Below are positions 8,262-19,200 of a stretch of DNA of 64,000 nucleotides, one piece after another. The notes under the pieces are model-generated. The model was given only the letters and a program-made list of their open reading frames with translations. It did no database searches and was not told the DNA's origin. Position numbers and translations under genes: made by a program. Source of the stretch: a virus. Every line of letters starts with the position of its first letter. Position 1 is the first letter of the stretch. The stretch is taken from positions 1 through 64,000 of IMG/VR virus record IMGVR_UViG_3300002494_000005; one strand, 5' to 3'.

Positions 8262-9428
8262 ATGGCTATCTTTGAGCTGAATGCCGGTTCTGACCTTCGG
8301 TTCCCTACGAAGAAGGAAGTTGAGCGCATTCTCCAGGACCTGGACACCGAGTATTTCGGTTGGGCCGACACCAGCCAGTACAAGCTGGCTTCTAAGTTTT
8401 TCCCTGTCAACGCTATCACGGCCACCGAGCTTGAGATGTATGTGGTCAAGACCCCGCACAAGTACGGGATGACCTACTTCCACGCTCCCGGCACTGAGCC
8501 CAGGACCTGGAACAAGGAGGAGGCTTATGAAGTCTACAAGGCCTCCTTCAAGGGAGCGCACTTCAAGGAGGGCGTGTACTGGGGTGAGGTGGAACTGACC
8601 GAGCTCGCTTCTGTCGCTCCAGGCCTTCGCACCGTGCGCATTCAGGAGCAGGTGGCCGAGGCTTTGGCCGATATGGCCGAGCGCCGTAAGCGCCGCATCG
8701 AATGGATGGTGGCGCAGATTCTCACCACCGGCAACCTGGTGGTTACTCGTACCTTGCCCGACAACCCCGAGGGCATCGAGTTCACTGTCGACTACCGTCT
8801 GCACAACCCTCTAATTACCCTTACCCACAGGTTTGACGAAGTGGATGCTAGCGGCAAGTCTTTGACCGACCCCATCAAGTTCTTTGTTGACCTTCGTTAC
8901 AGCGCCCTTAACGACATGACTGTGGGGCCCGGCAAGTACCTGCCCGCTGAGCTTATCGTCACCTCTAACTTTGTGCGTGTGCTGCGGAATAACACCAAGT
9001 TCTGGGAGGCCTGGTACGGCTTCAACAACCGGGACACCACCAAGGAAGTCACCCCCATCTACTTCTACCCCGACGAGTACATTCTTGACGCCTTCTCTCG
9101 CATGACCGGGCTGAAGGTTACCGTCTACGACCAGGGCTACCTGGACCAGGACGGGACTTTCCACAAGTTTATCCCCGACAATAAGGCTGTGCTCATCTAC
9201 AGCGGTCCTGGCAAGTTTGGTGAGTTTACCATGACCGCTCACGTGCACACTACCGGGGATAGGCTTACGGTCGGTACTGGCCCCTATGTGCTTGTGGACG
9301 ACGGCCGTCGTAAGCCCAACCCCTACTATGCCATTTACCACGGCTTCCACGGCCTGCCCAGGCTTTTGGACTACGACCCCAAGACTATGGCCAACCACCG
9401 TATCAAGTTCTTCCAGTACTCCGCCTAA
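8262..9428 (+). CDS. Major capsid protein (HK97 fold)
   Basis: The 388-residue product has the expected position, length and character of an HK97-fold capsid subunit. A segment around FKEGVYWGEVELTEL (about residues 105-120) is followed by a long charged helix (RIQEQVAEALADMAERRKRR, about 128-150) like the spine helix. A beta-rich P domain follows. No long N-terminal delta domain is present, consistent with a separate scaffold encoded by the protease gene. Codon use is biased towards C-ending codons compared with neighbours, as expected for a highly expressed gene. A terminator-like hairpin follows. Confidence 0.9.
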   Translation: MAIFELNAGSDLRFPTKKEVERILQDLDTEYFGWADTSQYKLASKFFPVNAITATELEMYVVKTPHKYGMTYFHAPGTEPRTWNKEEAYEVYKASFKGAHFKEGVYWGEVELTELASVAPGLRTVRIQEQVAEALADMAERRKRRIEWMVAQILTTGNLVVTRTLPDNPEGIEFTVDYRLHNPLITLTHRFDEVDASGKSLTDPIKFFVDLRYSALNDMTVGPGKYLPAELIVTSNFVRVLRNNTKFWEAWYGFNNRDTTKEVTPIYFYPDEYILDAFSRMTGLKVTVYDQGYLDQDGTFHKFIPDNKAVLIYSGPGKFGEFTMTAHVHTTGDRLTVGTGPYVLVDDGRRKPNPYYAIYHGFHGLPRLLDYDPKTMANHRIKFFQYSA

Positions 9429-9439
9429 TAGTAGGGTAT

Positions 9440-9470
9440 GCCGGGGTGGGTTAAATCCCACCCCGGCCTT
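9440..9470 (+). terminator. Terminator-like hairpin after capsid gene
   Basis: GCCGGGGTGGG and CCCACCCCGGC form an 11-bp perfect stem with a 6-nt loop, followed by CTTCGTT. The poor U tract suggests partial termination, which would make capsid mRNA more abundant than the connector mRNA. Confidence 0.7.
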
Positions 9471-9484
9471 CGTTGGAGGAAGGC

Positions 9485-9706
9485 ATGCGTCTACTGGTGA
9501 CTAACATTGTTTACATTGACCGACTTTACGTGCCTGGTGAATATGTGGAGGTAGACAAGGCCTTGGCCGACAGGCTTGTGAGCTTGGGCGTGGCTGAACC
9601 CGTTGTTGAACCTAAGGCTACTGAGCCTGTACCGGCTGAGGCACTTGAGTCGTCCCAGGAACAAGCGGCGGAGCCGCGGGATAAGCCTCGCCGCCGTAAG
9701 GAGTGA
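9485..9706 (+). CDS. Small head/neck-associated protein
   Basis: A 73-residue protein. Residues 1-45 form a compact domain (strand, YVPGEYVEVD, helix ADRLVSLGVAEPV). The remainder is a low-complexity, proline-, glutamate- and alanine-rich tail ending in a basic PRRRKE. Small proteins of this kind occur between capsid and connector genes in many siphophages; function unknown. A similar small gene lies at 11422-11610. The ATG at 9485 follows GGAGGAAGGC. Confidence 0.75.
   Translation: MRLLVTNIVYIDRLYVPGEYVEVDKALADRLVSLGVAEPVVEPKATEPVPAEALESSQEQAAEPRDKPRRRKE
9665..9677. repeat. GGA-triloop hairpin repeat
   Basis: GCGGC-GGA-GCCGC, 5-bp perfect stem, within the small gene at 9485-9706, in the reading frame giving AAEPR. 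Confidence 0.55.
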
Positions 9707-9709
9707 GAT

Positions 9710-10120
9710 ATGCTCGACCCAGACGCCTTTGTTCCCTATGTGTGGCAGCATATGCCTCCGGAAATAGCTAAGCCGGAAAACGTTACGGTAGACGGGCGTG
9801 CTGGGGTAACCACGACCACTTACAGGCAACTCGCGCGGTACGCTTTTTCTCAGGCTGACCAGCACCTGCGAGTGCGTTTTAACACCCCCCTGCCGGACAC
9901 TGTACCTGACGGTAGCACTTTGCAGTTTGCCCTGTCTCAGTTGATAGCCGCTTACATCTTGCGCCGCTTCGCCGCTTACCAGGCGTTGGCCAAGGACATG
10001 TTTGCCAACGCTTTCGCTACGCTAGACGAGTGGGCGGTACAAGTACTGCAAGGACGGAACGCGGTAGCTGGCCCCACTTTTGTGGAAGATAAGTTTCTAG
10101 CGGAGTTTCCTAAGCTATGA
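9710..10120 (+). CDS. Head-tail connector (adaptor) protein
   Basis: A 136-residue, mainly helical protein directly after the capsid module. Its size and helical pattern fit the gp6/gp15-type adaptors that dock below the portal. It overlaps the next gene by 4 nt (ATGA), as expected for a tightly coupled connector operon. Family assignment is from position. Confidence 0.65.
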   Translation: MLDPDAFVPYVWQHMPPEIAKPENVTVDGRAGVTTTTYRQLARYAFSQADQHLRVRFNTPLPDTVPDGSTLQFALSQLIAAYILRRFAAYQALAKDMFANAFATLDEWAVQVLQGRNAVAGPTFVEDKFLAEFPKL

Positions 10121-10569
10121 ATGTATCTAGACGCGGTCAGGCGCAGATAAGGCGCATTCTCCTCACATCGGCTAAAGGTGCGGCCGGTATGGCTATGCAA
10201 GCGTTGTTGGAGTCTTTAGGCGAAGCCATTGCCTTAGGACTTGACAACGTCTCTCTTCGCGCCACGTCAACGGCTAGGGTGCAGGAGAAAGTGCGCACTA
10301 TGGCCGAACGCCATCTAGCTACACGCGCTAAGAGAGCGTTCTCTGACAAACTGCGTGAGGTGGCTTCCAGCACTTTACTGGCACCCGAAAAGTTCGCTGC
10401 TCACGAACGCCAGCGTCTAAACCCACTCTTCAGTGCGCTAAAACGTCCACTCAAGCCTAGCTCTATAAAAGTTCGTGACTGGGCTAGAGAGAAACACGGC
10501 AGCTACCGTATGTACCGTTGGGGTAGGCTGGACAGTAAAAAGGCGGTAGACCTTGGCAGATTTAGCTAA
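10117..10569 (+). CDS. Connector/neck protein
   Basis: A 150-residue basic, helical protein with many R, K and A residues. It lies in the cluster of four small genes between capsid and major tail protein, where phages encode adaptor, stopper, tail completion and tail terminator proteins. I cannot assign which of these it is from the sequence. Its ATG overlaps the previous stop codon. Confidence 0.6.
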   Translation: MNVSRRGQAQIRRILLTSAKGAAGMAMQALLESLGEAIALGLDNVSLRATSTARVQEKVRTMAERHLATRAKRAFSDKLREVASSTLLAPEKFAAHERQRLNPLFSALKRPLKPSSIKVRDWAREKHGSYRMYRWGRLDSKKAVDLGRFS

Positions 10570-10596
10570 GGTGTTGATACCGGAAGCTTGGCCAGA

Positions 10597-10944
10597 ATGC
10601 TTGGCTCTCCGCGGTATACTAGTATAAGGGCGGAGAAGGTTAGGTTGGAGGGCTGGAGGGGTGGTATACATCACGGCATTGACCGGCCTTTAGCTAGGAA
10701 GCTTATGGCCGGTATGCGTAGCGGTGATATCGCCGCCAACAAGGAACTGCTTGTGGGTTTGCTGAACAAGGAGCAAGCCCAACTTTACGTCAGTTACCGC
10801 TGGATAGTGAAGGGTGCCTCATTTGCTCCGGCTTACTACCAGATATTCGCCAAGCAACCCAGGTTGAACATCTTGGAGAACAAGGGTGTGGCCGCCGTGG
10901 CCCTGTTGCGTGCGTTGAAGGAGGAACTGGATGAGGAACCGTGA
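10597..10944 (+). CDS. Connector/neck protein, start uncertain
   Basis: A protein of about 115 residues in the head-tail connector cluster, with a central helical part and an acidic C-terminus (KEELDEEP). The start is not clear: no good ribosome binding site is seen. ATG 10597 is preferred, and TTG 10588 in the same frame is the alternative. Its 3' end overlaps the next gene by 14 nt. Specific role not recognisable. Confidence 0.6.
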   Translation: MLGSPRYTSIRAEKVRLEGWRGGIHHGIDRPLARKLMAGMRSGDIAANKELLVGLLNKEQAQLYVSYRWIVKGASFAPAYYQIFAKQPRLNILENKGVAAVALLRALKEELDEEP

Positions 10945-11419
10945 GCGTGAGTTTGTCAATGCGCTAGTAACATGGCTGCGTGGTCGAACGTTCTTACTCT
11001 ACGATGGCTTGGCTGTCGGCTTTACAGTGGTCACGGTTGGCCGCTATCCAGAGCGCGCTCCTGGGTTTCCTGTGGCTGTGGTGGTACCTCTAGGCCCTAC
11101 GTGGGAGAACGTGGTGTTGGGTGCTGGAAGTCGTCTTGACCGCGTGGCTCGCAAGGTGCAAGTTGCCATAGAAGTCCACTACGAACATGTAGACGCTGAA
11201 ACTGGGCTTTATCACATGTCTGACATCTTCAACCAGCTGGTAGAAGGCCTTTTGCAGCCTCCTAGAGTGTTGGACGAGGTGATGCTACGAATAGTGGACA
11301 CCGACTACAGTTACGCCATTCAGGACAAGATTACTCAGGACCAAGAGATTCCTGACCTCATTCCTGATTGGGGTTACAAGGGCGTTGGGGTTGTGGTGCT
11401 AGAAGCGGAATGGAGGTGA
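10931..11419 (+). CDS. Tail terminator/completion-like protein
   Basis: A 162-residue alpha/beta protein placed last but one before the major tail protein. An N-terminal helix (REREFVNALVTWLRG), several beta strands (VGFTVVTVG, FPVAVVVPL, VQVAIEVHYEH) and a C-terminal strand (GVVVLEAEW) fit the fold of lambda gpU / tail terminator proteins. These cap the tail tube and end its polymerisation. Assignment is by pattern and position, not by a diagnostic motif. Confidence 0.6.
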   Translation: MRNREREFVNALVTWLRGRTFLLYDGLAVGFTVVTVGRYPERAPGFPVAVVVPLGPTWENVVLGAGSRLDRVARKVQVAIEVHYEHVDAETGLYHMSDIFNQLVEGLLQPPRVLDEVMLRIVDTDYSYAIQDKITQDQEIPDLIPDWGYKGVGVVVLEAEWR

Positions 11420-11421
11420 GT

Positions 11422-11610
11422 GTGGTCAAGGTTCGGTATGTCGGTCCTCTGGAAGAGATTGCACTGCTTGGCTTCTCCGTCGCATATCGCATGAAGCGAG
11501 GAGAGCCTACGCTAGTGCTTGAGGAAGACGCTAATAGGCTCTTGGAAGACCCGGCTTTTGAGCTTGTGGACGACGAGGTTTTTGACAAGTTTCACGAGGA
11601 GGTTGACTAA
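11422..11610 (+). CDS. Small hypothetical protein
   Basis: A 62-residue acidic protein (VKVRYVGPLEEIALLGFSVA at the N-terminus) just before the major tail gene. The GTG at 11422 is chosen because the ribosome binding site GGAGGTGAG lies immediately upstream; ATG 11410 would place that site inside the gene. It resembles the gene at 9485-9706 in size and in having a compact N-terminal domain. Its stop TAA overlaps the next ATG by one base (TAATG). Confidence 0.7.
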   Translation: MVKVRYVGPLEEIALLGFSVAYRMKRGEPTLVLEEDANRLLEDPAFELVDDEVFDKFHEEVD

Positions 11611-12632
11611 TGGCGCGTGGCATTGATTCCATTGTGGTCTTGAAGCAGCAGTCGGCTCAGGGCACCCCGGCTACGCTGGCGGCCAGCGACTACGCGCTTC
11701 CTATTCGCAGCGAAAGCTTGCAGGCTAGGCCAACCATCTACGGTTCCGAGGCCTTGCGTAAGCAGGCCATGCGGGACAAGAAGTTGGCGAGGCTTGGTAC
11801 GCTTGACGTCAGCGGTAGCCTGGAAGTGGAGGCTACTAACCACGGGCTGAGCATCATCCTGCCGCTGGTGTTTGGGCAGGTTAGTACGCTGACGGCTGTG
11901 GGGTCTGATACCGGCGTTACCTGGCCGGCTAATAACTACGGCAAGCGGTATCAGCTTTCTACCGCCGACTTGCCCTACTCCACGGTAGCCGTCTACGATG
12001 GGGAAGTCCGTAAACTTTTCACCGACATGAAGGTATCCCGCCTGAGCCTGCGGGCTGACATCAACCAGCTGGCTCTTCTTAGCCTTGACCTTGTGGGCAT
12101 TCAGGCCAGCGTAGACGGTACCGCCGTCACGGCTACGGTGCCGGCTTCGGAATACGGGTTGTACTTTGAGCACGCTGATGTCCTTATTGGAGACGCTGGC
12201 GGTACGCTGACCAGTGTCCCCGTGCGCTCCTTCAGCTTGGACATTAACACCAACCCCAACACCGACCGGTACCGGCTTGGTAGCCGCTTCCGCAGGGCTG
12301 TGCCCACCGGGCGGTTTGACATCACCGGTAGCGTTGACCTGGACGCTAACAGCTTCCCCGGTGACCCGCAGAAGTTCTACACCGCCGTCCTCAACGGTCA
12401 GTTCTTGAAGCTGAGGTTGGTGTTCTCCGACCCCACCAACACGGTTAGCTACACCGTGGGCACTACCAACCACACCACTAATTCTCAGTTCATCGTGGAC
12501 ATTCCTTTCGCGCTTATCGAGTGGCCCAACCACAACATCAACGGTCCTGACATCATCACCGGGGCTGTGAACTTCACCGCTTACGCTGACGGTAGTACCG
12601 GCGTTTCCATTGACCACATCTACAAGCTTTAA
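11610..12632 (+). CDS. Major tail tube protein
   Basis: The 340-residue beta-rich product has the expected place (after the connector cluster, before the tail chaperones) and the start MARGIDSIVVLKQQSAQGTP typical of long tail tube subunits. It is rich in T, V, S and G with regular alternating strands. About two tube domains' length suggests a C-terminal extra domain. Hexamers stack around the tape measure to make the tail tube. Codon use resembles the capsid gene, in keeping with high expression. A strong intrinsic terminator follows. Confidence 0.85.
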   Translation: MARGIDSIVVLKQQSAQGTPATLAASDYALPIRSESLQARPTIYGSEALRKQAMRDKKLARLGTLDVSGSLEVEATNHGLSIILPLVFGQVSTLTAVGSDTGVTWPANNYGKRYQLSTADLPYSTVAVYDGEVRKLFTDMKVSRLSLRADINQLALLSLDLVGIQASVDGTAVTATVPASEYGLYFEHADVLIGDAGGTLTSVPVRSFSLDINTNPNTDRYRLGSRFRRAVPTGRFDITGSVDLDANSFPGDPQKFYTAVLNGQFLKLRLVFSDPTNTVSYTVGTTNHTTNSQFIVDIPFALIEWPNHNINGPDIITGAVNFTAYADGSTGVSIDHIYKL

Positions 12633-12643
12633 GCTTGACTTAA

Positions 12644-12689
12644 ACGGGGGTACAGGCCAAATATCGGCTTGTACTCCCGTTTTCTTTTT
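12644..12689 (+). terminator. Intrinsic terminator after major tail gene
   Basis: ACGGGGGTACAGGCC pairs with GGCTTGTACTCCCGT (15 bp with two G-U pairs), followed by TTTCTTTTT. It likely lowers transcription of the chaperone and tape measure genes relative to the tail tube gene. Confidence 0.85.
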
Positions 12690-12698
12690 GGAGGTAGT

Positions 12699-13067
12699 GT
12701 GAGACTAGGAGACATTTACGGTATTCCGGTAGAACGTGAGTTTCCTTTCGCCACCTTAAAGTTCTCGCCCATTAACATTGACTACTGGATTCGTCTAGAG
12801 CGGGATTACAAGCGTTCACTTGATGACTTTTCGTCTATCAGTCAAGATAACCCTATTCAGACACTTGACGTCATCCTAGCCATGCTACACTGCGCTACCT
12901 ACCCATATGTGCAAGATGAGTACAGAAGCGAAGCTTGGGCTGACATCCTTGCCACTTACGCGGTAGCGTATCCGGTACTGATTGAATGGTTCTTGAAGTA
13001 TGTTAACGACAGTCTAATAGACCCAAGCAAAAAGCCTAAACAGGGGGTGAAGCGCCCAAAATTCTAA
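12699..13067 (+). CDS. Tail assembly chaperone (G-type)
   Basis: The 122-residue product of the first of two overlapping frames before the tape measure gene, the classical place of lambda G/GT-type chaperones. It is alpha-helical in its middle and ends in a lysine- and proline-rich tail. GTG 12699 follows GGAGGTAGT. A slippery heptamer lies two codons before its stop (see 13055-13061). These chaperones coat the tape measure protein during tail assembly and are absent from the virion. Confidence 0.8.
   Translation: MRLGDIYGIPVEREFPFATLKFSPINIDYWIRLERDYKRSLDDFSSISQDNPIQTLDVILAMLHCATYPYVQDEYRSEAWADILATYAVAYPVLIEWFLKYVNDSLIDPSKKPKQGVKRPKF
13055..13061 (+). other. Programmed -1 frameshift slippery site
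   Basis: The heptamer C CCA AAA (in zero frame CGC CCA AAA TTC TAA) is a canonical X XXY YYZ site. The -1 frame is open only from after a TAA at 13037-13039 through to 13285, so the slip must occur within this short interval. GAAGC...GCTTC downstream could form a stimulatory stem. Confidence 0.75.
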
Positions 13068-13285
13068 ACCCCCGCACTGGAGAAGCTGAAGAGGTGAAGG
13101 GCTTCTCGTGGGAGTTCCTCCTTGACTTAGTAGTCCTCACAGGTCTGCCTCCAGAGTCAGTGCGGGGGATGACGGTACGCGCGGTGTTGACGTTGCTTGA
13201 GAAGAAGCTAGAGCTTGAGAAGGCGCGCATGGAGGCTATGACGGCTTCTCTTGGAATGCAGGCTATGCCGTTGAGCGGGAGGTAA
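13061..13285 (+). CDS. Tail assembly chaperone T-extension (via -1 frameshift)
   Basis: The second frame adds 74 residues to the G-type protein after slippage, giving a fused product of about 195 residues. The extension has a helical C-terminus rich in E, K, L and M and would carry the tape-measure-binding part, as T does in lambda. An independent start (GTG 13094) has only a weak ribosome binding site, which favours the frameshift route. Confidence 0.7.
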   Translation: MLNPRTGEAEEVKGFSWEFLLDLVVLTGLPPESVRGMTVRAVLTLLEKKLELEKARMEAMTASLGMQAMPLSGR

Positions 13286-13288
13286 GCC

Positions 13289-16200
13289 ATGGCGGATGTG
13301 CGTGTGGATGTGGAGCTGACCACCAGCATGAAAGGTGTGCAAACCGAACTCGCTAGAGTTCTCAGGCCCATTGAGCAGCTTCTGCAGAAACTAAGCGGTA
13401 ACGCTACTCTTGACCTACAGTTGACCAAGCAAGGTGCTGGTCTGGTATCTAAGCAGTTAGAGGAGTTCGCTTCTAAAGTCGGTATTGACCAAAAGGAAGC
13501 TAAGAGACTTGGAGAGGCTTTCCGTGTCTTTGTAGCCGACATTGACCGCTACTTGCGCAATGTGCGTCGTGGTGAGTTAGAAGAAGCCGGTAGGCGTCTT
13601 GACTCTGCCATGAAAAGTCTGCAAACCTTTACTGAAGGAATTGCTGCGTGGGATGAAAAACTCAAAGGTGTTACTCTGCCAACCTTTAGAATAACTGCCG
13701 TACGCGATGGTAAAGCCATTATCATTATTGACTCCAAGAAAGTCATTGACGTGGCAGAGGCAATAGAAGCTGATTTGAACCGGTTTTTTACTGACCGCAC
13801 TAAGAAAGAGGCGCAGGAACTTAGGAAGCAGCTGTATTTGCGACTGCAGAGAATTAAGCGAGACGCTAGCCAGGGTAAACTCGATGAGGCTAAGGAGGCT
13901 TTAGAAGGCGTTTACAAGGAACTGAAGACCTCTGGCGGTTTGCCTGACCCACGTCAGCTTAAGGATATTAAGAACGTGCTTAGAGAGTTGAGTGCGCAAA
14001 CTAAAGACCTAGTCGCTAACACGGCCGCTGAACTGCAGAAGCTGGCTAAAGAATACCTGGTCAGCTCCGTGTTGCCTAAGTTTGCTCCAGGAGTAGACCC
14101 TGATGCCCTATTGCGCGCCTATAGCTATCTGGGGGGTTCCAGGCAAGCTTTGCTTGACGCTTTCTTTAACGCGCTAATACAAAACAATCAGTTTAACAAC
14201 ATGGCAGCTGGTCAGACTGCTAAAGGTTTACAGCAGACTGTAGCCAGGCTGGTAGGCCACATAGAGCAGACCATGATGCAAAGCTTGATGAGTACCGAGT
14301 ATGGTCGTGACCTTATCGCTTCCAAAGGTCAGGAAGCGTTTATGGACCAGCTAGCCGGAGCGTACAGTCTTTTGTCCAGTCGGCTTCTGTACGCCAGTCC
14401 GCAAAGTCTACAAAACACGGCTAACATGTTCTTAAAGGACGCTGAAGCCGCTAAGAAGAAGTTTAATATAGCGCTGGATGACGTTCGTGGCATTGGGTTG
14501 GCCCTTAACTCAGTGGCTGAAATGCTAGAAAAGCAGTTTGGTGAGTCGGTCTCCATTATGGAGGCCTTGAGCATGTACGCTCATAGCAATCTCCTAAACG
14601 AGATGGCCGAAAGTAACCCCTTGACCGGAGCATACAGGTTTGGTCGTCAACGCGCTTTGGACACCAGGCACGAAGACTACTTGAGAGCTTTCCTGCCTGG
14701 CCTGTACAACCGTTACCGGCAGCTATCGGCGGCGGGAGACCCAACCGCGCTCAAGTTCCGCACCGAGTTTGTGTCCCGCCTAGGGACCTCGGTGGACGCT
14801 ATGCACGGCCTGCTACTAAACTCGCTGGCCAACTTTGCGTCCGGTATCGGTATCGGAGCTTTCTTTGGCACTGTTTACGCTGTATCTCAATACGTTCAGC
14901 AAATGCAGGAACTCAATAAGCAGCTGCTCGCCTACAAGAAGATACTGGAAATGCGTGGTGAGCAAAGCATGGCCGATAGCGTGAGCGCGCTCCGCGACCG
15001 TCTACTGGAGCTGGCCAAAGCTAGCGGCGTGGCTGTAGAGGAAGTAGCTAGACTGTTTGGTACTGTTGCCCGCAACGGCATGAGCACAGACGGAATGGAA
15101 CGCCTGCTCGGTGTAGTCGGCAGGCTAAACGAAGTGTTTGGCATACCGTTTGATGCCTTGCGTAGTGACATCGCTGAAACTTTATTGCAACACAGGCAGT
15201 ACTTCCTCGGTCCGGACACCATTTCTAGAGTGCTAGAGTACGGCGGACCACAAGCTGACAAAGCTTTGAACATTTTTAACGAGTTGATAAAGATGGCCAG
15301 TAGCGCCGCTTTCTCGTTTGACGAGCTGGCTAAAGCTGTACGTTTTTATCTTGACACTGGTAAACCGGTAAAAGACAGTTTCTACGAAATCGCTAAAGCC
15401 GTGGAATACGGCGGTACCGTTGCTGAGGACATGGCCAAGAAGCTTCACCAGATGGCCGAAGAAACTGTTGATTTTGGTCAAATACTTACCCATGGAGGCG
15501 AATACCAGGAAAACCTTCAGCAGCTGCAAAAGCAACTAGGTCTTACCATATCTTCGCTTGGTCACGACATCATGGCCGGGTTCGGCATTGGCGAGGCGTC
15601 TACCTTCATGGCGACTCTGCAGGCTATGCTGACCGGCTTTCTGGCTTTGGTCAAAGGTCTGCAAGACTTTATTAACGCCGTCCTGAATCTGAAAGTGATT
15701 GGGCCAATGCTGCAGGCTGCCCTCGCTGTCTTGACCGGTACTGGCATAACGGTCCTGGTAGTCTCCATGTTCCGCCTGTTGGCTTTGTTCGCCTCAAGGG
15801 TCATGGAGTCTGTGACGGCTACCACGGCTATACTGCGTAGCGCTAACCTGACTACCGGCATAGCTACGGCTACCAATCTCTTGGTGGCCCTGCGTGTCAA
15901 CCTGGTCAAGTTCTTCACCTCGCTAGGCGCTGTGATAGCGGCTGCCGGTACCGGCGCTATGAGTTTGCTGCGCTCCGGTGGGCTGGCAGCGCTAGCTGGT
16001 GGGGCTTTGGCCGCCGTTCGTGGTGGTATTGGTGCCGCCTTGGCAGGTGGGGCGGCATTACTCGGGGCTATCCCTGGTATTGGCTGGATGGCTTTAGGCG
16101 CCACGGCGTTGGTCGGTACCGGAGTGTACCTAGCCACAAAGAACGCTAGACGTCGCGAAGAGGAGATTAACAAGGCATTAGAGTCTTCGCGACAGCTGAT

Positions 16201-19200
16201 ACCGTCCATTAATCGGGCAGAGTATAAGGGCGGTGTAGTCAACCTTTACTCTCCAGACAACACCACCAGCACTCCGACTTATGCCATTGACCTTGAAAAG
16301 CTGCGTAGTAAGGACGCCACCGACAAGCTGGTAGCCTATATGCTTGGAAAGCTTCAAGGAGCGGATAGACTAGTTTACGAGCAAGCTGCTAACTTAATGC
16401 GCGCCCTTAACATTCAGGATAAGGCCTCGCTGGAGCGGTACCGCGAACAGCTTAAGGAGGAAATGATAAAACTCTCTAAAGACTATGCCACGGCTGACCA
16501 GAAACGTAGAGAACTTATTAATCAGCAGCTGCTGAACTTGACTGCCGTAGCTAACATCGTTAACGCTGTCGGAGATGCTTACGTTGCGGCTGTTCAAAGG
16601 GCTTCCGGTGTGATGCAACAGACGGAAACGCGCGCTTCTCTGGATGCGCAGTACCGGGCTAAACTGACCGAACACGCCACTGAGATGGCCAAGATGACTG
16701 ACCGCGAAAAGGCTGAGTTTCAAAAGAAAATTGCTTTGAAGCTTATCCAGAACACTGTTGGTGACGAGCGTGGAAAGGGTCTGTTTGCCGTGGATTCTGC
16801 GCAATCGTGGCTTACTCAAGTGCTGGAAAACTTGGAACGGGAGCTTAACGACCGGTTGCTGGAAGCGGAATCTTTCTCGACTGAGACCGCTAGAAACTCC
16901 GCTAAACGGGCGGCTTACTCTTGGTACATATCTCAGCTTCAAGCCACAAAAAGCGAACTCACCTCGTTTTTTAAGAAGGCTAAGCTTGACCCCCAACTCG
17001 CTACCAGGCTTAATGGCCTGCTATACGTGAAGACGCGCGAAGCCAAAGCGCGTGTTGAGCAGATAGACAGACAGGTGCGGGATTTTGAGCGCTCTCTCGC
17101 TGACGCCGGCGCTCAGTCTGCTCAGCAGCTAAACAACGTCATGAAGGAAGCTTTCTATGGTCCTACCAGCACACCCAGCCTCGCTGCCAAGCTGCTGGCT
17201 ACCGCTGAGAGCATTCTGAACACTACCGCTAATGACGCCCCTGAAAAAGCTGCAATTGTAGCCAAGCAGGTTAACGCTTACTTGGCCAAGAATCTCGCGG
17301 TAGCGCAAGAGTATGACCGCAAAGTGCAGACCATGCTCAACGAGTTTGCCGCAGCTAAAAGGGTCTCCGACCCTGAAAAGCGGTTCCAAAACTTGAAACT
17401 TGTGGTTCAGAAATACTTGGGTGAGTACTCCAAGAGTCTCAATAAGGTGCCTGGGCTAGCTTTGCAGATTGCCGACCAACTAGAGGCCGCGCTGTTTAAA
17501 GACGGCGGCATGCTGTCGGCCATCAATAGCCTGACAGATTCTACAATCAGAGAGCTTAAGAACATAGCCGAGCGGGTTAAGCAAAAAGACTATGGTCCAT
17601 TTGCCGACTTGGGCAGGGTGATAGAGGGCTTTGCCAAAGGCGTGGAGACACTAGCCAAGGTTGGTGTTATGACCGCCGACTTCAAAAACTTGAGCAGTAA
17701 ATACCAAACGCTTCTCCAAGACGTCAGGCTAACTCAGGTAAAAGGTTTAGACAAGGCTATAACTATTACCAAAGACGAGCTAAAACATTACAAGAGCCTT
17801 TCTAAACTGTCTGACGGGGACAAAGCGTACATGGCCATGCTTGAGGCACACATTAATAACCTTACCGAAATCAAAAACCTGATGGTAGAGTTAGAGAGCA
17901 TAGATAGACAGTTGAGCAGTAACATTGATGCCAAGACCAAAACCGCTTTGTCGTCCAAGCGGCGACAAGAACTAATCGCTAGGAAGATTGAAATTGAACG
18001 TAAACTAGCAGCTTTGCGCGCTGACGCTGAGAAGCGTAGTCAGGATTTGGCAACCGCCACCTCTCAGCTTATGGATACACTCACCGACTACACCGGCAGC
18101 CTTAAAGACGCCATATCCGGGCTACTCTCCGCTATAACTAGCACGCTTGAAGATTTTAAGAACAAGATTAACGACCAAAAAGAAAAACTAGATAGCATGG
18201 TAAAAGCTTACTTGCAGCGTGGAACTCGTGTGTCTCTTGTAGAAGAAGAGGACCAAAGGTATGAGGAACTAAAGAAGTCTATCGATGAACAACGCAAGTC
18301 TGTAGAGCCGTTTAAGAAAGCTTTGGATGAGATAGAAAAACTGTTGAATGGTAACCAAATCAACAACCTTAAGACGGTACTGGAAGCTATAGCTAGCGGT
18401 AAAACTTTGCCAGATACCGCTAGTGATGAAGTGAAAAAGATGTACAATGCTTTGAAGGGAAGCATCTCGGCTGCTTTTGCAGAGGAACTCTTAAGTAAGC
18501 TTGTGTCTGGTGTAGACGTGATAAGTGAGTTTATTGGCAAAGTAAAGGACGAGTTAAACGCCCTTTTCCTTGGCTTTGAAGCAGCAAAACAGAACGCTGC
18601 CCAGCATTACGAAGGTTTGCGCGAAGCTGCTCAGATTCGTGAAAAGGTGCAGCGTTTGGAAGAGTCTAAGAGCAAGCTAATTGAGACGCTATCTGTTGCT
18701 GATGACCTTGAAGCTTATCGTGGTCAAGTAGACGACTTTGTTAGGGAAGCCGGAACCCTGCAAAGCAAACTGAACGAGTTTAAGGCAAAGTACCCCGAGT
18801 TTGACGTTAAGGACATAGAACAGTCGCTAAGCGAAACAAACCAGATTATCGTTGAGTACTTCTCCATGTTTGTGGATAAAGCAATTAACCAGCTACCACA
18901 GCTGTCTGAAGTGCTTAAGCCAACTGACGAAGACTTGAAGAAAATTACCGATGCTTTGAATCTGCTAGACAAAATAGACCAGGAATTGAGCGTTACTAAA
19001 GACCCTAAGGTAAAGGCCGGGCTTAGTAAGCTACGCAAAAATCTAGTGAACGCTTTGGTACAACTGGCAGAAAAAGATGGCGATTCTGTTTTGAGCTACA
19101 TAGAATCTGCCCTTGGCCCAGAGATGTTTGCCAAACTACGAGCAGAGAAGACCCTGAAAGAATTTGGCGACAAGGTAGCGTCTGTTGGCAAGCTATTAGA

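Noticed and set aside
6678-8804. 708-codon leftward open frame opposite the protease, decoration and capsid genes
   Set aside because: It mirrors well-supported head genes on the + strand. It has no ribosome binding site, an odd H-, G- and V-rich composition and arises from the codon bias of those genes.
11607-12617. 336-codon leftward open frame opposite the major tail gene
   Set aside because: Antisense shadow of a highly biased gene; G- and V-rich low-complexity protein and no ribosome binding site.
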